This document shows, in pieces, positions 9,257 to 19,110 of a stretch of DNA of 64,000 bases. The stretch is from contig JALQCY010000001.1 of assembly GCA_023241745.1 (NCBI GenBank), positions 1 to 64,000 of the forward strand, written 5' to 3'. Position 1 is the first letter of the stretch. Every line of letters starts with the position of its first letter. The notes below the pieces were generated by a model that was not told the origin of the DNA, made no database searches, and saw only the letters and a list, made by a program, of their open reading frames with translations. This stretch comes from Isoptericola peretonis. GTDB lineage: Bacteria; Actinomycetota; Actinomycetes; Actinomycetales; Cellulomonadaceae. A program made the position numbers and the translations under genes.

Positions 9257-10453
9257 TCACCGGAACGCCTGGTGACCCGTCAGGTGCCGTCCCAGGATCA
9301 GGGTGTGCACCTCGTCGGTGCCCTCGTAGGTACGGACGGACTCGAGGTTGGCCGCGTGCCGCATCGGCGAGTGCTCCAGGGTGATCCCGTCCCCGCCGAG
9401 CACGGTGCGCGCGGACCGCGCGACCTCGATCGCGGACCGCACGTTGGCGAGCTTGCCCGCCGAGATCATGTGCGCCTCGAGACGGCCGGCGTCCTTGAGC
9501 CGGCCGAGCCGTAGTGCGAGGAGCTGCGCGCGCGCGACCTCGAGCGCCATGTCCACGAGCTTCGCCTGCGTCAGCTGGAACGCGGCGAGCGGGCGCCCGA
9601 ACTGGACCCGGTCACCCGCGTGCCGCAGCGCGGCGTCCAGGCAGTCGCGCGCGGCACCCGACGCGCCCCAGGCGATCCCGTACCGCGCCTCGTCCAGGCA
9701 CGCGAACGGCCCGGCCAGGCCGGGGTGGTGCGGCAGGATCGCGTCCGCGGGCAGCCGCACGTCGTCGAGCACGACGTCGCACTGCACCGACGCACGCAGC
9801 GACAGCTTGGGCTCGATGGGCGTCGCCGTGAACCCGGGCGTCGACGTCGGCACCAGGAAGCCGCGCACGCGCCCCGCCCCGCCACGGCCGTCGTCGGCGC
9901 CCTCGTCGGACGTCCGCGCCCAGACGACGGCGACGTCCGCGATCGACGCCAGGCCGATCCAGCGCTTGCGACCGGAGAGCACCCACTCGTCACCGACGCG
10001 CGTCGCGGTGGTCCGCATCGCCGCCGGGTCGGACCCGGCCGTGGGCTCGGTGAGCGCGAAGCAGCCGACGGCGTCGCCCGCGGCCATCCGCGGCAACCAG
10101 CGGTCCTGCTGCTCGGGCGAGCCGTGCTTCGCGATCGCGGACATCGCGAGGGAGCCCTGCACGGAGACGAACGTGCGGATGCCCGAGTCGCCCGCCTCGA
10201 GCTCCGCCATGGCGAGCCCGTACTCGACCGCCGAGCGGCCCGCGCAGCCGTGCCCCTGCAGGTGCATGCCGAGCAGCCCGGCCTCCGCGAGGCGCGGCAC
10301 CAGGTCGAGCGGGAAGACCCCGTCGGCGTACCACCGTCCGACGTGCGGGCGCACGTGCTCGTCGACCAGCGCACGCACGCGGTCGCGGGTGTCGCGCTCC
10401 GAGCGGCTCAGCTCGTCGTCGAGCGCGAGCAGGTCCAGGGGGTCGCTCGTCAT
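9257..10453 (-). CDS. Acyl-CoA dehydrogenase, glutaryl-CoA dehydrogenase-like
   Basis: The 398-residue flavoprotein belongs to the acyl-CoA dehydrogenase family (FAD, oxidises the alpha-beta bond of an acyl-CoA). Family landmarks: the FAD/substrate signature CFALTEPTAGSDPAAM, the arginine-containing RVQFGRPLAAFQLTQAKL helix, and the C-terminal TYEGTDEVHTLILGRHLTG, whose glutamate is the catalytic-base position of glutaryl-CoA dehydrogenases. Similarity to GCDH is strong in these blocks, but the substrate is not proven. The frame is open to 10579; ATG at 10453 was chosen because TACGGT precedes it by 6 nt. Confidence 0.88.
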   Translation of the reverse strand: MTSDPLDLLALDDELSRSERDTRDRVRALVDEHVRPHVGRWYADGVFPLDLVPRLAEAGLLGMHLQGHGCAGRSAVEYGLAMAELEAGDSGIRTFVSVQGSLAMSAIAKHGSPEQQDRWLPRMAAGDAVGCFALTEPTAGSDPAAMRTTATRVGDEWVLSGRKRWIGLASIADVAVVWARTSDEGADDGRGGAGRVRGFLVPTSTPGFTATPIEPKLSLRASVQCDVVLDDVRLPADAILPHHPGLAGPFACLDEARYGIAWGASGAARDCLDAALRHAGDRVQFGRPLAAFQLTQAKLVDMALEVARAQLLALRLGRLKDAGRLEAHMISAGKLANVRSAIEVARSARTVLGGDGITLEHSPMRHAANLESVRTYEGTDEVHTLILGRHLTGHQAFR

Positions 10454-10459
10454 GGGCCC

Positions 10460-10465
10460 ACCGTA
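10460..10465 (-). promoter_or_regulatory. -10 element of the acyl-CoA dehydrogenase gene, leaderless
   Basis: TACGGT ends 6 nt before the ATG; no ribosome binding site fits. Confidence 0.45.
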
Positions 10466-10517
10466 GCGACGGCGGGCAGGGCCGTCAGGCAGGGGGCTGG
10501 CAGGAGGCAGGACGGCG

Positions 10518-10856
10518 TCAGAGGTACAGGCCGGTCGCGCCGCCCTCGTCGTCGGTCTCCGTGACGCCGTGCACGTCACGCTCGCGCAGCAGCACGTAGT
10601 CGGTGCCGCCGAGGTCCACCTCGGCCCGGTCCTCGGGGTCGTAGAGCACGCGGTCGCCCACGGCCACCTGGCGCACGTGCTCGCCCTTCGCCACCACGAC
10701 GGCCCACGCCAGCCTCTTGGGTCCGGACGCCGTGGCGGGGATCACCAGCCCGGCCGTCGACTGCCGCTCGGACGAGTCCACCTCCGGCTGCACCAGCAGG
10801 CGGTCGTGCAGCATGCGGATGGGCAGGGGTGTGGTGCGCGGTGCGGGGTCGGTCAC
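10518..10856 (-). CDS. Stand-alone GroES-like co-chaperonin domain protein
   Basis: A 112-residue protein with a GroES fold signature: LPIRMLHDRLLVQPE at the start, TAGLVIPATA, a glycine-rich mobile-loop-like region, VGDRVLYDPEDRAEVDLGGTDYVLLRERDV. No groEL lies nearby, and the mobile loop differs from canonical GroES, so it is a paralogue rather than the housekeeping gene. Partner unknown. The GTG start is 7 nt after TAGCGT (leaderless pattern). Confidence 0.82.
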   Translation of the reverse strand: MTDPAPRTTPLPIRMLHDRLLVQPEVDSSERQSTAGLVIPATASGPKRLAWAVVVAKGEHVRQVAVGDRVLYDPEDRAEVDLGGTDYVLLRERDVHGVTETDDEGGATGLYL

Positions 10857-10863
10857 GGAGGCA

Positions 10864-10869
10864 ACGCTA
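10864..10869 (-). promoter_or_regulatory. -10 element of the GroES-like gene, leaderless
   Basis: TAGCGT ends 7 nt before the GTG start. Confidence 0.45.
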
Positions 10870-10951
10870 GACGACAGGGGCGTCTACGCTCGACGCCGGG
10901 GTCCTCCGCGGCCCACCCGCCACCCGTCCTCAGCGACCACCAGGAGTGCAC

Positions 10952-11458
10952 GTGACCCGTCTCGCCGTCGGCGACGCCGCCCCCGCCCTCGAGCTGCCCG
11001 CCGTTCTGCCCGGCCCGTCGGGGACCGGCGCCGCGACCGGCGTCTTCTCCCTGGCGGCCGCGCTCGCGGAGCCGGGCCGCAAGGGAGTCGTCGTGTACTT
11101 CTACCCCGCCGCGATGACACCCGGCTGCACCACCGAGGCCTGCGACTTCCGCGACTCCCTCGCGTCCCTGCAGGGCGCCGGCTACGCCGTCGTGGGCGTC
11201 TCCCCCGACGGCGTGGACAAGCTCGCGAAGTTCGCCGAGCGCGACGCGCTGACGTTCCCTCTCGCCGCCGACACCGAGCACACCGCGCTCGAGGCCTGGG
11301 GCGCGTGGGGCGAGAAGAAGAACTACGGCAAGACGTACGTCGGCGTCATCCGCTCCACCGTCGTCGTCGACCCGGACGGCAAGGTCGCCGTCGCGCAGTA
11401 CAACGTCAAGGCGACCGGGCACGTCGCCCGGTTGCGCAAGACGCTGGGCCTCGACTGA
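10952..11458 (+). CDS. bcp: Peroxiredoxin, Bcp/PrxQ type (thioredoxin-dependent)
   Basis: This 168-residue peroxiredoxin reduces hydrogen and organic peroxides using thioredoxin. The peroxidatic cysteine is C59 in MTPGCTTEACDF and C64 is the likely resolving cysteine of the CX4C PrxQ subtype. Other family features: VVVYFYPAAMTPG, VVGVSPDGVDKLAKFAERDALTFPL. A GTG at 10946 also opens the frame, but it lies inside the ribosome binding site AGGAG (10942-10946) that serves the GTG at 10952, so I chose the latter. Thioredoxin is encoded 200 bp downstream on the opposite strand. Confidence 0.92.
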   Translation: MTRLAVGDAAPALELPAVLPGPSGTGAATGVFSLAAALAEPGRKGVVVYFYPAAMTPGCTTEACDFRDSLASLQGAGYAVVGVSPDGVDKLAKFAERDALTFPLAADTEHTALEAWGAWGEKKNYGKTYVGVIRSTVVVDPDGKVAVAQYNVKATGHVARLRKTLGLD

Positions 11459-11474
11459 CGTCCCAGCGCGAGGG

Positions 11475-11556
11475 TGCCGAAGGCGGGACTCGAACCCGCA
11501 CGCCCTGAGGCACGGCGACCTAAGCGCCGCGTGTCTGCCAGTTCCACCACTCCGGC
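11475..11556 (-). tRNA. tRNA-Leu (anticodon TAG)
   Basis: The minus strand folds as a class II tRNA of 82 nt with a long variable arm: acceptor GCCGGAG pairs with CTTCGGC, the anticodon stem CGGCG/CGCCG flanks CTTAGGT (anticodon TAG), and the T-arm is GCGGGTTCGAGTCCCGC. The CCA end is not encoded (CCC follows). Confidence 0.96.
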
Positions 11557-11580
11557 CGAGCGCGCGCCAGTCTAGCGACG

Positions 11581-11620
11581 CACGACGGCCGCCCCGGACA
11601 TCCCCGGGGCGGCCGTCGTG
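11581..11620. terminator. Terminator after trxA
   Basis: A very strong 17-bp perfect stem (CACGACGGCCGCCCCGG and its complement) with a 6-nt loop lies 24 nt beyond the thioredoxin stop on the minus strand and just upstream of the tRNA-Leu gene. Confidence 0.88.
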
Positions 11621-11643
11621 CGTGGTCCTCGTGTCGCGGGCGA

Positions 11644-12021
11644 TCAGGCCTGCGGCGAACCGTTGTTCGCGGCGGCGATCTGGGCGCGCACGTCGTCCAT
11701 GTCGAGGCCCTTGACGGCCTCGACGACCTGCTTCAGCGCGGGCGCGGGCAACGCGCCGGCCTGGTTGAAGACGAGCACGCCCTCGCGGAACGCCATCAGC
11801 GTGGGGATGGCGCTCACGCCGGCGGCCGCGGCGATGCGCTGGTGCGCCTCGGTGTCGATCTTGGCGTGCACCACGTCCGAGTTCTCCTCGGACGAGGCCT
11901 CGAAGACGGGTGCGAACTGCTTGCACGGGCCGCACCACTCGGCCCAGAAGTCCACGAGGACGATGTCGTTGTCGGTGACGGTCTTCTCGAACGTGTCGTC
12001 GGTGAGCTCGACGGTGGCCAT
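11644..12021 (-). CDS. trxA: Thioredoxin
   Basis: A 125-residue cytosolic thioredoxin with the canonical active site WCGPC (C30, C33), VLVDFWAEWC before it and the cis-proline segment AIPTLMAFREG. It reduces protein disulfides and likely supplies electrons to the nearby peroxiredoxin. The C-terminal 18 residues exceed the typical 107-residue core. The ATG has a strong ribosome binding site (GGAAGGA). It ends on the hairpin at 11581-11620. Confidence 0.96.
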   Translation of the reverse strand: MATVELTDDTFEKTVTDNDIVLVDFWAEWCGPCKQFAPVFEASSEENSDVVHAKIDTEAHQRIAAAAGVSAIPTLMAFREGVLVFNQAGALPAPALKQVVEAVKGLDMDDVRAQIAAANNGSPQA

Positions 12022-12132
12022 GGATGTCCTTCCGGTGGGGTTCTCCTCGGCACAGCATCGGCGCCGCCCCCAGTATTCCCGGCGCGCCGTCAGCCCGCGC
12101 TGGCGTGGCGGACGGGCTGGTAGAAACGACCT

Positions 12133-12705
12133 GTGACCGACACGGCCGAGTTTCCCCCCGACGACGAGTTCTACCGCGACGAGCCGCAGCCTGCGGGCTG
12201 GCTGACCCCGGAGGACCTCGCGGCCGTGCGCGCACAGCTCCCCCTGGTCTACGTCGACGCGGTGCCCGTCCGGGTGGACGACTCGGGCGACGTGGTCGCC
12301 GTCGGGCTGCTGCTGCGCGTCACGCCGCTCGGCACCATGACCCGCGCGCTGGTCTCCGGCCGGGTGCTTTACCACGAGCGGGTGCGCGACGCCCTGCTGC
12401 GGCACATCGAGAAGGACCTGGGCCCCGTCGCGCTGCCGCAGGTGCCGGCGTCTCCCCAGCCGTTCACGGTGGCCGAGTACTTCCCCACCCCCGGCATCAC
12501 CGCGTACCACGACCCGCGCCAGCACGCGGTCTCGCTGGCCTACGTCGTGCCGGTCACCGGCGACTGCCGGCCGCAGCAGGACGCGCTCGACCTGGCGTGG
12601 CTGACGCCGGAGGAGGCGTGCAGCGACACGGTGCAGGCCGAGATGATCCACGGCCAGGGCACTCTCGTGAAGCAGGCGATGGCCTGGGTGGGCCGGCTGG
12701 CGTGA
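12133..12705 (+). CDS. Nudix-like family protein (DUF4916 type)
   Basis: A 190-residue protein resembling the DUF4916 group of Nudix-fold proteins found in Actinobacteria. Strands and loops fit a Nudix fold (VDAVPVRVDDSGDVVAVGLLLR, PTPGITAYHDPRQHAVSLAYVVPVTG, LDLAWLTPEEA), but I do not see the full Nudix box GX5EX7REUXEEXGU, so hydrolase activity is doubtful. GTG start at 12133 follows TAGAAA by 6 nt, a weaker version of the leaderless pattern. Confidence 0.75.
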   Translation: MTDTAEFPPDDEFYRDEPQPAGWLTPEDLAAVRAQLPLVYVDAVPVRVDDSGDVVAVGLLLRVTPLGTMTRALVSGRVLYHERVRDALLRHIEKDLGPVALPQVPASPQPFTVAEYFPTPGITAYHDPRQHAVSLAYVVPVTGDCRPQQDALDLAWLTPEEACSDTVQAEMIHGQGTLVKQAMAWVGRLA

Positions 12706-12779
12706 GCCGCCGGACGGCGGGCGCCTCCACCTCCTGATCGTGCTCCCGCGCTCGGGGGCGTGCTCATGGAGCTGGTCAT

Positions 12780-13050
12780 CGCGATCGTCGACAGGCCGGC
12801 TGTCGAACCTCCTGCTGCACACCGCGTCGCCCGTGCTCGCGCTGTTCGCCTGGCTCGTCCCGGGGCCGCGCCCGCGGGTGGCCCCGCGGACCGTCGGCTG
12901 GTCCGTCGTCGGGCCCCTGGCGTGGATCGGCTGCACCTTCGCGCGCGGCGCGGTCGTGGGCTGGTACCCGTACCCGTTCCTGGACGTCGGCGAGCTGGGC
13001 CTGGCGCTCGGGCGGACCTCTGGCTGCCGACGGCCCCCGACCGGCGATGA
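12780..13050 (+). pseudogene. Remnant of a Pr6Pr-family membrane protein
   Basis: Between the Nudix-like gene and the reductase, the reading frame 12791-13010 encodes LLLHTASPVLALFAWLV, VVGPLAWIGCTFARGAVV and GWYPYPFLDVGELG, hallmarks of the C-terminal half of Pr6Pr family membrane proteins. The N-terminal half is missing. After about 13010 the frame changes, and a plausible C-terminal end (DLWLPTAPDRR, stop at 13050) appears in another frame, suggesting an internal deletion as well. It has no credible start of its own: the open frame runs on into the next gene. A decayed gene is the best explanation; assignment is from motif memory. Confidence 0.6.
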
Positions 13051-13126
13051 GTTCCGGGTCGCCCAGGGGTCAGCCACGCGGCAGCACGGCACACGGGCCG
13101 GCGCCGACCGCACCCGGAGGAGACGC

Positions 13127-13684
13127 ATGGGACAGCTGGTCTACTCGATGATCACGTCGCTCGACGGCTACGTCGAGGCCACGGAAGGCAGCATCGGCGC
13201 GGGCGCCGAGGACCCTGAGGTGCACACGTTCGTCGGCGACGTCTTCCGCGACGTCGGCACGTACCTCTACGGCCGACGGATGTACGAGACGATGGTGTTC
13301 TGGGAGACCGCCGACCAGGACCCGGACGCCCCACCGCACATCCTGCAGTACGCCCGTGACTGGCAGGCGGCCGAGAAGGTCGTGTACTCGACGACGCTCG
13401 CGGACGTGTCCAGCGCCAGGACCCGGGTCGAGCGGACCTTCGACCCGGAGGCGGTGCGGCGGCTCAAGGCGGAGTCCGAGCGCGACCTCACCGTCGACGG
13501 CCCGAACCTGGCGGCCCAGGCGGTCCGGGCCGGCCTGGTCGACGAGTACCACCTGTTCATGACCACGACGGTGGTCGGCGGCGGCAAGCGGTTCTTCCCG
13601 GACGGCGTCCGCCTCGACCTCGACCTCGTCGAGGAGCGCGCCTTCGCCAGCGGGCTGATCTACGCGCGCTACCGGACGCGCTGA
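13127..13684 (+). CDS. Dihydrofolate reductase/RibD C-terminal domain protein
   Basis: The 185-residue cytosolic protein has the RibD_C fold common to stand-alone bacterial reductases of unknown substrate: LVYSMITSLDGYVE at the start, LYGRRMYETMVFWE, VEEYHLF-like DEYHLFMTTTVVGGGKRFFPDG and the end LIYARYRTR. NADPH binding is expected. The frame is open upstream into the pseudogene, but the ATG at 13127 has an excellent ribosome binding site GGAGGAG 4 nt away and gives a full-length domain. No operon partner. Confidence 0.87.
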   Translation: MGQLVYSMITSLDGYVEATEGSIGAGAEDPEVHTFVGDVFRDVGTYLYGRRMYETMVFWETADQDPDAPPHILQYARDWQAAEKVVYSTTLADVSSARTRVERTFDPEAVRRLKAESERDLTVDGPNLAAQAVRAGLVDEYHLFMTTTVVGGGKRFFPDGVRLDLDLVEERAFASGLIYARYRTR

Positions 13685-13816
13685 GCCGGGTCCACGGCGA
13701 GATCCCGCTGCATCGAGGCGGTGGTGCCGGGGGCGAAGCCGGACTCGTTACGTGCGCAGGAACGCCAGCAGCCGGTCGGTCGTCCGGTCGCGGTGCGGCA
13801 CGTCGTCGCCCGTTCG
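13685..13816. other. Intergenic segment with possible coding remnant
   Basis: On the minus strand, directly after the ABC-F stop codon and in its frame, 22 codons read RTGDDVPHRDRTTDRLLAFL before TAA at 13748. It resembles the tail of an alpha/beta hydrolase, but is too short to assign. Nothing else is seen. Confidence 0.25.
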
Positions 13817-15466
<1,650 letters not shown>

Positions 15467-15472
15467 CCGACG

Positions 15473-15478
15473 ATCCTA
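15473..15478 (-). promoter_or_regulatory. -10 element of the ABC-F gene, leaderless
   Basis: TAGGAT ends 6 nt before the GTG. It is only 24 nt from the divergent rph -10 element. Confidence 0.45.
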
Positions 15479-15502
15479 GGGCGAGCCGTTCCGGGGCTCG
15501 CA

Positions 15503-15508
15503 TAGGGT
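15503..15508 (+). promoter_or_regulatory. -10 element of rph, leaderless
   Basis: TAGGGT ends 7 nt before the ATG at 15516. Confidence 0.5.
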
Positions 15509-15515
15509 GGGCGGC

Positions 15516-16283
15516 ATGACTTCCCCCGCTTCCGAGACCGTGCCCGGCGCTGCCCTGCGGGCCGACGGCCGCACGCCCGCTCAGCTCCGCCCCGTCACGA
15601 TCACCCGCGGCTGGACCCAGAACGCCGAGGGCTCCGTGCTGGTCGAGTTCGGCAACACCCGCGTGCTGTGCACGGCGTCGTTCACCGAGGGCGTGCCGCG
15701 CTGGAAGAAGGGCGCGGGCGAGGGCTGGGTCACCGCGGAGTACGCGATGCTCCCCCGCGCGACGAACGAGCGCAGCCAGCGCGAGTCGGTCAAGGGCAAG
15801 ATCGGCGGCCGCACGCACGAGATCTCCCGCCTCATCGGTCGTGCGCTGCGCGCCGTCGTCGACGTCACGGCGCTCGGGGAGAACACGATCGTGCTCGACT
15901 GCGACGTCCTGCAGGCCGACGGCGGCACCCGCACCGCGGCGATCACCGGCGCGTACGTGGCCCTGGCGGACGCCGTCGCGTGGGGCACGCGGCACGGCCA
16001 CGTCACCGGCGGCAAGCGGGTGCTCACCGACTCCGTCGCCGCCGTGAGCGTGGGCATCATCGACGGCGTCCCGATGCTCGACCTGCCCTACGTCGAGGAC
16101 GTGCGGGCCGAGACGGACATGAACGTCGTGACGACCGGCTCGGGCACGTTCGTCGAGGTGCAGGGCACCGCGGAGCACGCGCCGTTCGACCGCGCCGAGC
16201 TCGACGCGCTGCTCGACCTCGCGGTCGCCGGCACGGCCGAGCTCACCGAGCTCCAGCGCGCCGCGCTGGCCCAGGAGCTGTGA
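15516..16283 (+). CDS. rph: Ribonuclease PH
   Basis: The 255-residue phosphorolytic 3'-exoribonuclease trims tRNA 3' ends. Family features: [41 protein letters not shown]-type phosphate site ([20 protein letters not shown]), [25 protein letters not shown] and the acidic DLPYVED. ATG at 15516 is preferred over a GTG at 15507 because the latter overlaps the -10 element. Its 3' end overlaps the region of the rdgB start, a conserved actinobacterial pairing. Confidence 0.96.
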   Translation: MTSPASETVPGAALRADGRTPAQLRPVTITRGWTQNAEGSVLVEFGNTRVLCTASFTEGVPRWKKGAGEGWVTAEYAMLPRATNERSQRESVKGKIGGRTHEISRLIGRALRAVVDVTALGENTIVLDCDVLQADGGTRTAAITGAYVALADAVAWGTRHGHVTGGKRVLTDSVAAVSVGIIDGVPMLDLPYVEDVRAETDMNVVTTGSGTFVEVQGTAEHAPFDRAELDALLDLAVAGTAELTELQRAALAQEL

Positions 16284-16285
16284 GC

Positions 16286-16957
16286 GTGTCCGAGACCGCC
16301 ACGCTGACGGTCCCCGCCGGCGCGCGTCTCGTGCTGGCCACGCACAACCGCAAGAAGCTCGTCGAGCTGCGCGCCATCCTGCGCGAGCAGCCCGGGCTGG
16401 ACGCGCTGCCCGACGAGGCCGTGGTCACCGCGGGAGACCTCGGCGCCCCCGAGCCCGTCGAGGACGGCGTGTCGTTCGTCGAGAACGCGCTCATCAAGGC
16501 GCGCGCGCTGGCCGCGGCGACGGGCCTGCCCGCCGTCGCCGACGACTCGGGCCTGAGCGTGGACGTCATGGGCGGTGCGCCCGGCATCTTCTCGGCCCGC
16601 TGGGCGGGACGGCACGGCGACGACGTCGCGAACCTCGAGCTGCTGCTGGCACAGCTGGCGGACGTGCGCGACGAGCACCGGGGCGCGGCGTTCGTCTGCG
16701 CCGCGGCGCTGGTCACCCCGGACGGGCGCGAGGAGGTCTGCCTCGGGGAGATGCCCGGCACCCTCGTGCGCGCCCCGCGCGGCGAGAACGGCTTCGGCTA
16801 CGACCCGATCCACGTGCCCGCCGAGCAGGCACCGGCGCCCGACGGCACACCCGGCACCCGCACGTCGTCGGAGCTCGAGCCGGCGGAGAAGAACGACATC
16901 AGCCACCGCGGCAAGGCGTTCCGCGCCCTCGCCCCGGTGGTCGCCGCCGCGCTCTGA
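16286..16957 (+). CDS. rdgB: RdgB/HAM1 family non-canonical purine NTP pyrophosphatase
   Basis: This 223-residue house-cleaning enzyme hydrolyses dITP, ITP and XTP to monophosphates. Motifs: LVLATHNRKKLVEL (about 16-29), ENALIKARA, ADDSGLSVD, GAPGIFSARWAG, GENGFGYDPI and ISHRGKAFRAL at the end. The GTG at 16286 is 8 nt after AGGAG; a GTG at 16280 overlapping the rph stop is the alternative. Translated with rph. Its stop codon lies inside the shared terminator at 16945-16983. Confidence 0.94.
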   Translation: MSETATLTVPAGARLVLATHNRKKLVELRAILREQPGLDALPDEAVVTAGDLGAPEPVEDGVSFVENALIKARALAAATGLPAVADDSGLSVDVMGGAPGIFSARWAGRHGDDVANLELLLAQLADVRDEHRGAAFVCAAALVTPDGREEVCLGEMPGTLVRAPRGENGFGYDPIHVPAEQAPAPDGTPGTRTSSELEPAEKNDISHRGKAFRALAPVVAAAL

Positions 16958-16983
16958 CGCCGCGGGAGCGTCAGAGCGCGGCG
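16945..16983. terminator. Bidirectional terminator built from two convergent gene ends
   Basis: A 16-bp perfect stem with a 7-nt loop covers the stop codons of both rdgB (16955-16957) and the DUF3054 gene (16971-16973). The TGA and TCA stop triplets pair with each other within the stem. Confidence 0.8.
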
Positions 16984-17414
16984 CGGCGGCGGGCGGCGAG
17001 CGTCGCGAGGGCCCGCCAGCCGAGCATCGTCACGCCCAGGAAGGCGGCGGTGACGACGGCGAACGACGGCTCGACGCCGCCGACGCCGAGCACGGGCCGC
17101 AGCGCCAGTCCCAGCACCACCGTGGCGAACCACACGGCCACGCCGGTGGGCCACACCTGCGCGGGCGCGCGCCAGGCGCGCGTGGCGAGCCAGCCGACCG
17201 CGAGGCCGACGAGGAACGGCACCGCCACCAGCGCGACGTGACCGAGGGCTCCCGCCGAGTCGTGGTTGACGGTGCCCACCACGGTGAAGACCGCGACGCA
17301 CACGAGGTCGCAGACGACGGCCGGCCATGCGGGCAGCCGCGCGGTCCGGCGGTCAGGGCTCGCGGGAGCGGAGGGTGCAGGGGCGTCGTCCACGGGGCCG
17401 AGGCTACCGCTCAC
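16971..17414 (-). CDS. DUF3054 membrane protein
   Basis: A 147-residue integral membrane protein with four hydrophobic helices, matching the actinobacterial DUF3054 family (DLVCVAVFTVVGTVNH, PFLVGLAVGWLATRAW, GVAVWFATVVLGLALR, LGWRALATL). Function unknown. The GTG at 17414 overlaps the stop of the MBL hydrolase gene upstream; a GTG seven codons further in is possible. Confidence 0.8.
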   Translation of the reverse strand: MSGSLGPVDDAPAPSAPASPDRRTARLPAWPAVVCDLVCVAVFTVVGTVNHDSAGALGHVALVAVPFLVGLAVGWLATRAWRAPAQVWPTGVAVWFATVVLGLALRPVLGVGGVEPSFAVVTAAFLGVTMLGWRALATLAARRRAAL

Positions 17415-18217
17415 AGCTCGTGCACCCCGTCGGCCACCGCCAGCTCGACCGGGCCGTCGTAGACCTCCCGGGCCTCGGCGAGCGGCACCTGGGGGTCGCT
17501 CCACGACGCGATGTGCGTGAGCAGCAGCCGCCTGACGTCGGCACGGGCCGCGGCCTCGCCCGCGCGACGGCCCGTGAGGTGCACGCCGGGTTCCACGTCG
17601 TCGTCCCGACCCTCCTGGAACGCGGCCTCGCACAGGAAGAGGTCCGCGCCCCGCGCCCCGGCGACGAGCCCGTCGCACAGGTCGGTGTCGCCCGAGTACA
17701 CGAGGGTGGCGCGCTCCCCGGGCCGCACGCTCGAGGGCCCGGTGACGCGCAGGCCGTACGCCTCCACGGGGTGGAACACCGAGAACGGCTCGAGCTCGAA
17801 CGGCCCCACCCGCACGGGCGACCCGGCCTGCCACGCGCGGACGTCGTACTCCCCCGCCATCGACTCGCCGGGCTGCAGCCCGTACATCGCGGCCGCGCGC
17901 TCCTCCGTGCCGGCCGGGCCGAGCACCGGCAGCCGCCGGCCGGTCCCCGTGCGGGTCGCCCCGCTGGTCGGGTGGTACCGCAGGTACACGTACAGGCCGG
18001 ACAGGTCGGCGCAGTGGTCGGGATGCAGGTGGGACAGCGCGACGGCGTCCAGGTCGAGCGGGTCGACGTGCCGCTGCAGCGCGCCGAGCCCCCCGTTGCC
18101 CAGGTCGAGGACCACGTTCCAGTCCCGCTCGCCATCGTGCGCCTGCAGCAGGTAGGTGGACGCGGGCGAGCTCGGACCCGGGAAGGAGCCGGCGACGCCG
18201 ACGGTGACCAGCCTCAT
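17411..18217 (-). CDS. MBL-fold metallo-hydrolase (RNase Z-like)
   Basis: The 268-residue protein has the metallo-beta-lactamase zinc motif HLHPDH (63-68), [13 protein letters not shown] with the bridging aspartate, and a C-terminal LLTHI histidine. The overall shape resembles RNase Z-like or cyclic phosphodiesterase members found next to murI in Actinobacteria (Rv1339-type). Mycobacterial Rv1339 degrades cAMP, so a cyclic nucleotide phosphodiesterase is possible; that is inference. ATG at 18217 overlaps the murI stop (ATGA). Confidence 0.87.
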   Translation of the reverse strand: MRLVTVGVAGSFPGPSSPASTYLLQAHDGERDWNVVLDLGNGGLGALQRHVDPLDLDAVALSHLHPDHCADLSGLYVYLRYHPTSGATRTGTGRRLPVLGPAGTEERAAAMYGLQPGESMAGEYDVRAWQAGSPVRVGPFELEPFSVFHPVEAYGLRVTGPSSVRPGERATLVYSGDTDLCDGLVAGARGADLFLCEAAFQEGRDDDVEPGVHLTGRRAGEAAARADVRRLLLTHIASWSDPQVPLAEAREVYDGPVELAVADGVHEL

Positions 18218-19017
18218 GCGGCCTCCACCAGGTCCACCTCCGGACCGAGGAACCGGCGCGCCAGCTGCTCGAACGGCTCGGGTGTGCCCGTGGCGAGGAA
18301 ACGGTGCACGGGCGGCGGGGCGTCGGGCGAGCGCTCGAGGTCGTGCTGCACGAGGTTGCGGTACACGTCCTTGGCCGTCTCCTCCGCGCTGGAGACGAGG
18401 GTGACGTCCTCCCCCATGACGTACGAGACGGCGCCCGCCAGCAGCGGGTAGTGGGTGCAGCCCAGCACGAGCGTGTCGACGCCCGCGGCCTTCACCGGGT
18501 CGAGGTAGCGGTGGGCCACCTCGAGCACCTCGGGACCGGAGGTCTGCCCGCGCTCGACGAGCGGGACGAAGTCGGGGCACGCCTGGGTGGTGATCTCCAG
18601 CCCGGGGGTCACGTGGAACGCGTCGTCGTACGCGCGCGAGTCGACCGTGGCCTTCGTGCCGATGACGCCGATGCGCCCGGTCTTCGACGCGAGCACGGCG
18701 CGGCGCGCGGCCGGCCGGATCACCTCGACCACGGGGATGCCGCGTCGCACCGTATAGCGCTCGCGCGCGTCCGGCAGCGCCACCGCGGTGGCGGAGTTGC
18801 AGGCGATGACCAGCATCTTCACGCCCTCGTCGACCAGGCGGTCCATCACCGCGAGCGCCATCGCGCGCACGGCGGCGAGCGGCTTCGGCCCGTACGGGCT
18901 GTTCGCCGTGTCGCCGAGGTAGAGCACCTGCTCGTGGGGCAGCTGGTCGAGGATGGAGCGCGCGACGGTCAGCCCGCCGACGCCGCTGTCGAAGATCCCG
19001 ATGGGGGCGTCGTTCAC
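18214..19017 (-). CDS. murI: Glutamate racemase
   Basis: The 267-residue enzyme converts L- to D-glutamate for peptidoglycan. Two catalytic cysteines are present: C73 in IACNSATA and a second at about 185 in [11 protein letters not shown]. The start [13 protein letters not shown] with the catalytic aspartate is canonical. The GTG start is 7 nt after TAGGCT. It is followed by the coupled MBL and DUF3054 genes. Confidence 0.96.
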   Translation of the reverse strand: MNDAPIGIFDSGVGGLTVARSILDQLPHEQVLYLGDTANSPYGPKPLAAVRAMALAVMDRLVDEGVKMLVIACNSATAVALPDARERYTVRRGIPVVEVIRPAARRAVLASKTGRIGVIGTKATVDSRAYDDAFHVTPGLEITTQACPDFVPLVERGQTSGPEVLEVAHRYLDPVKAAGVDTLVLGCTHYPLLAGAVSYVMGEDVTLVSSAEETAKDVYRNLVQHDLERSPDAPPPVHRFLATGTPEPFEQLARRFLGPEVDLVEAA

Positions 19018-19024
19018 GCGAGGA

Positions 19025-19030
19025 AGCCTA
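19025..19030 (-). promoter_or_regulatory. -10 element of murI, leaderless
   Basis: TAGGCT ends 7 nt before the GTG start. Confidence 0.45.
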
Positions 19031-19110
19031 GTCGTGACGGGCCGTCAGGACCCCCGAGAGTGAGCACCGACACGGCGTGGTGCCCGCCACAGCGGCGGCG
19101 TGGCCAGCGG

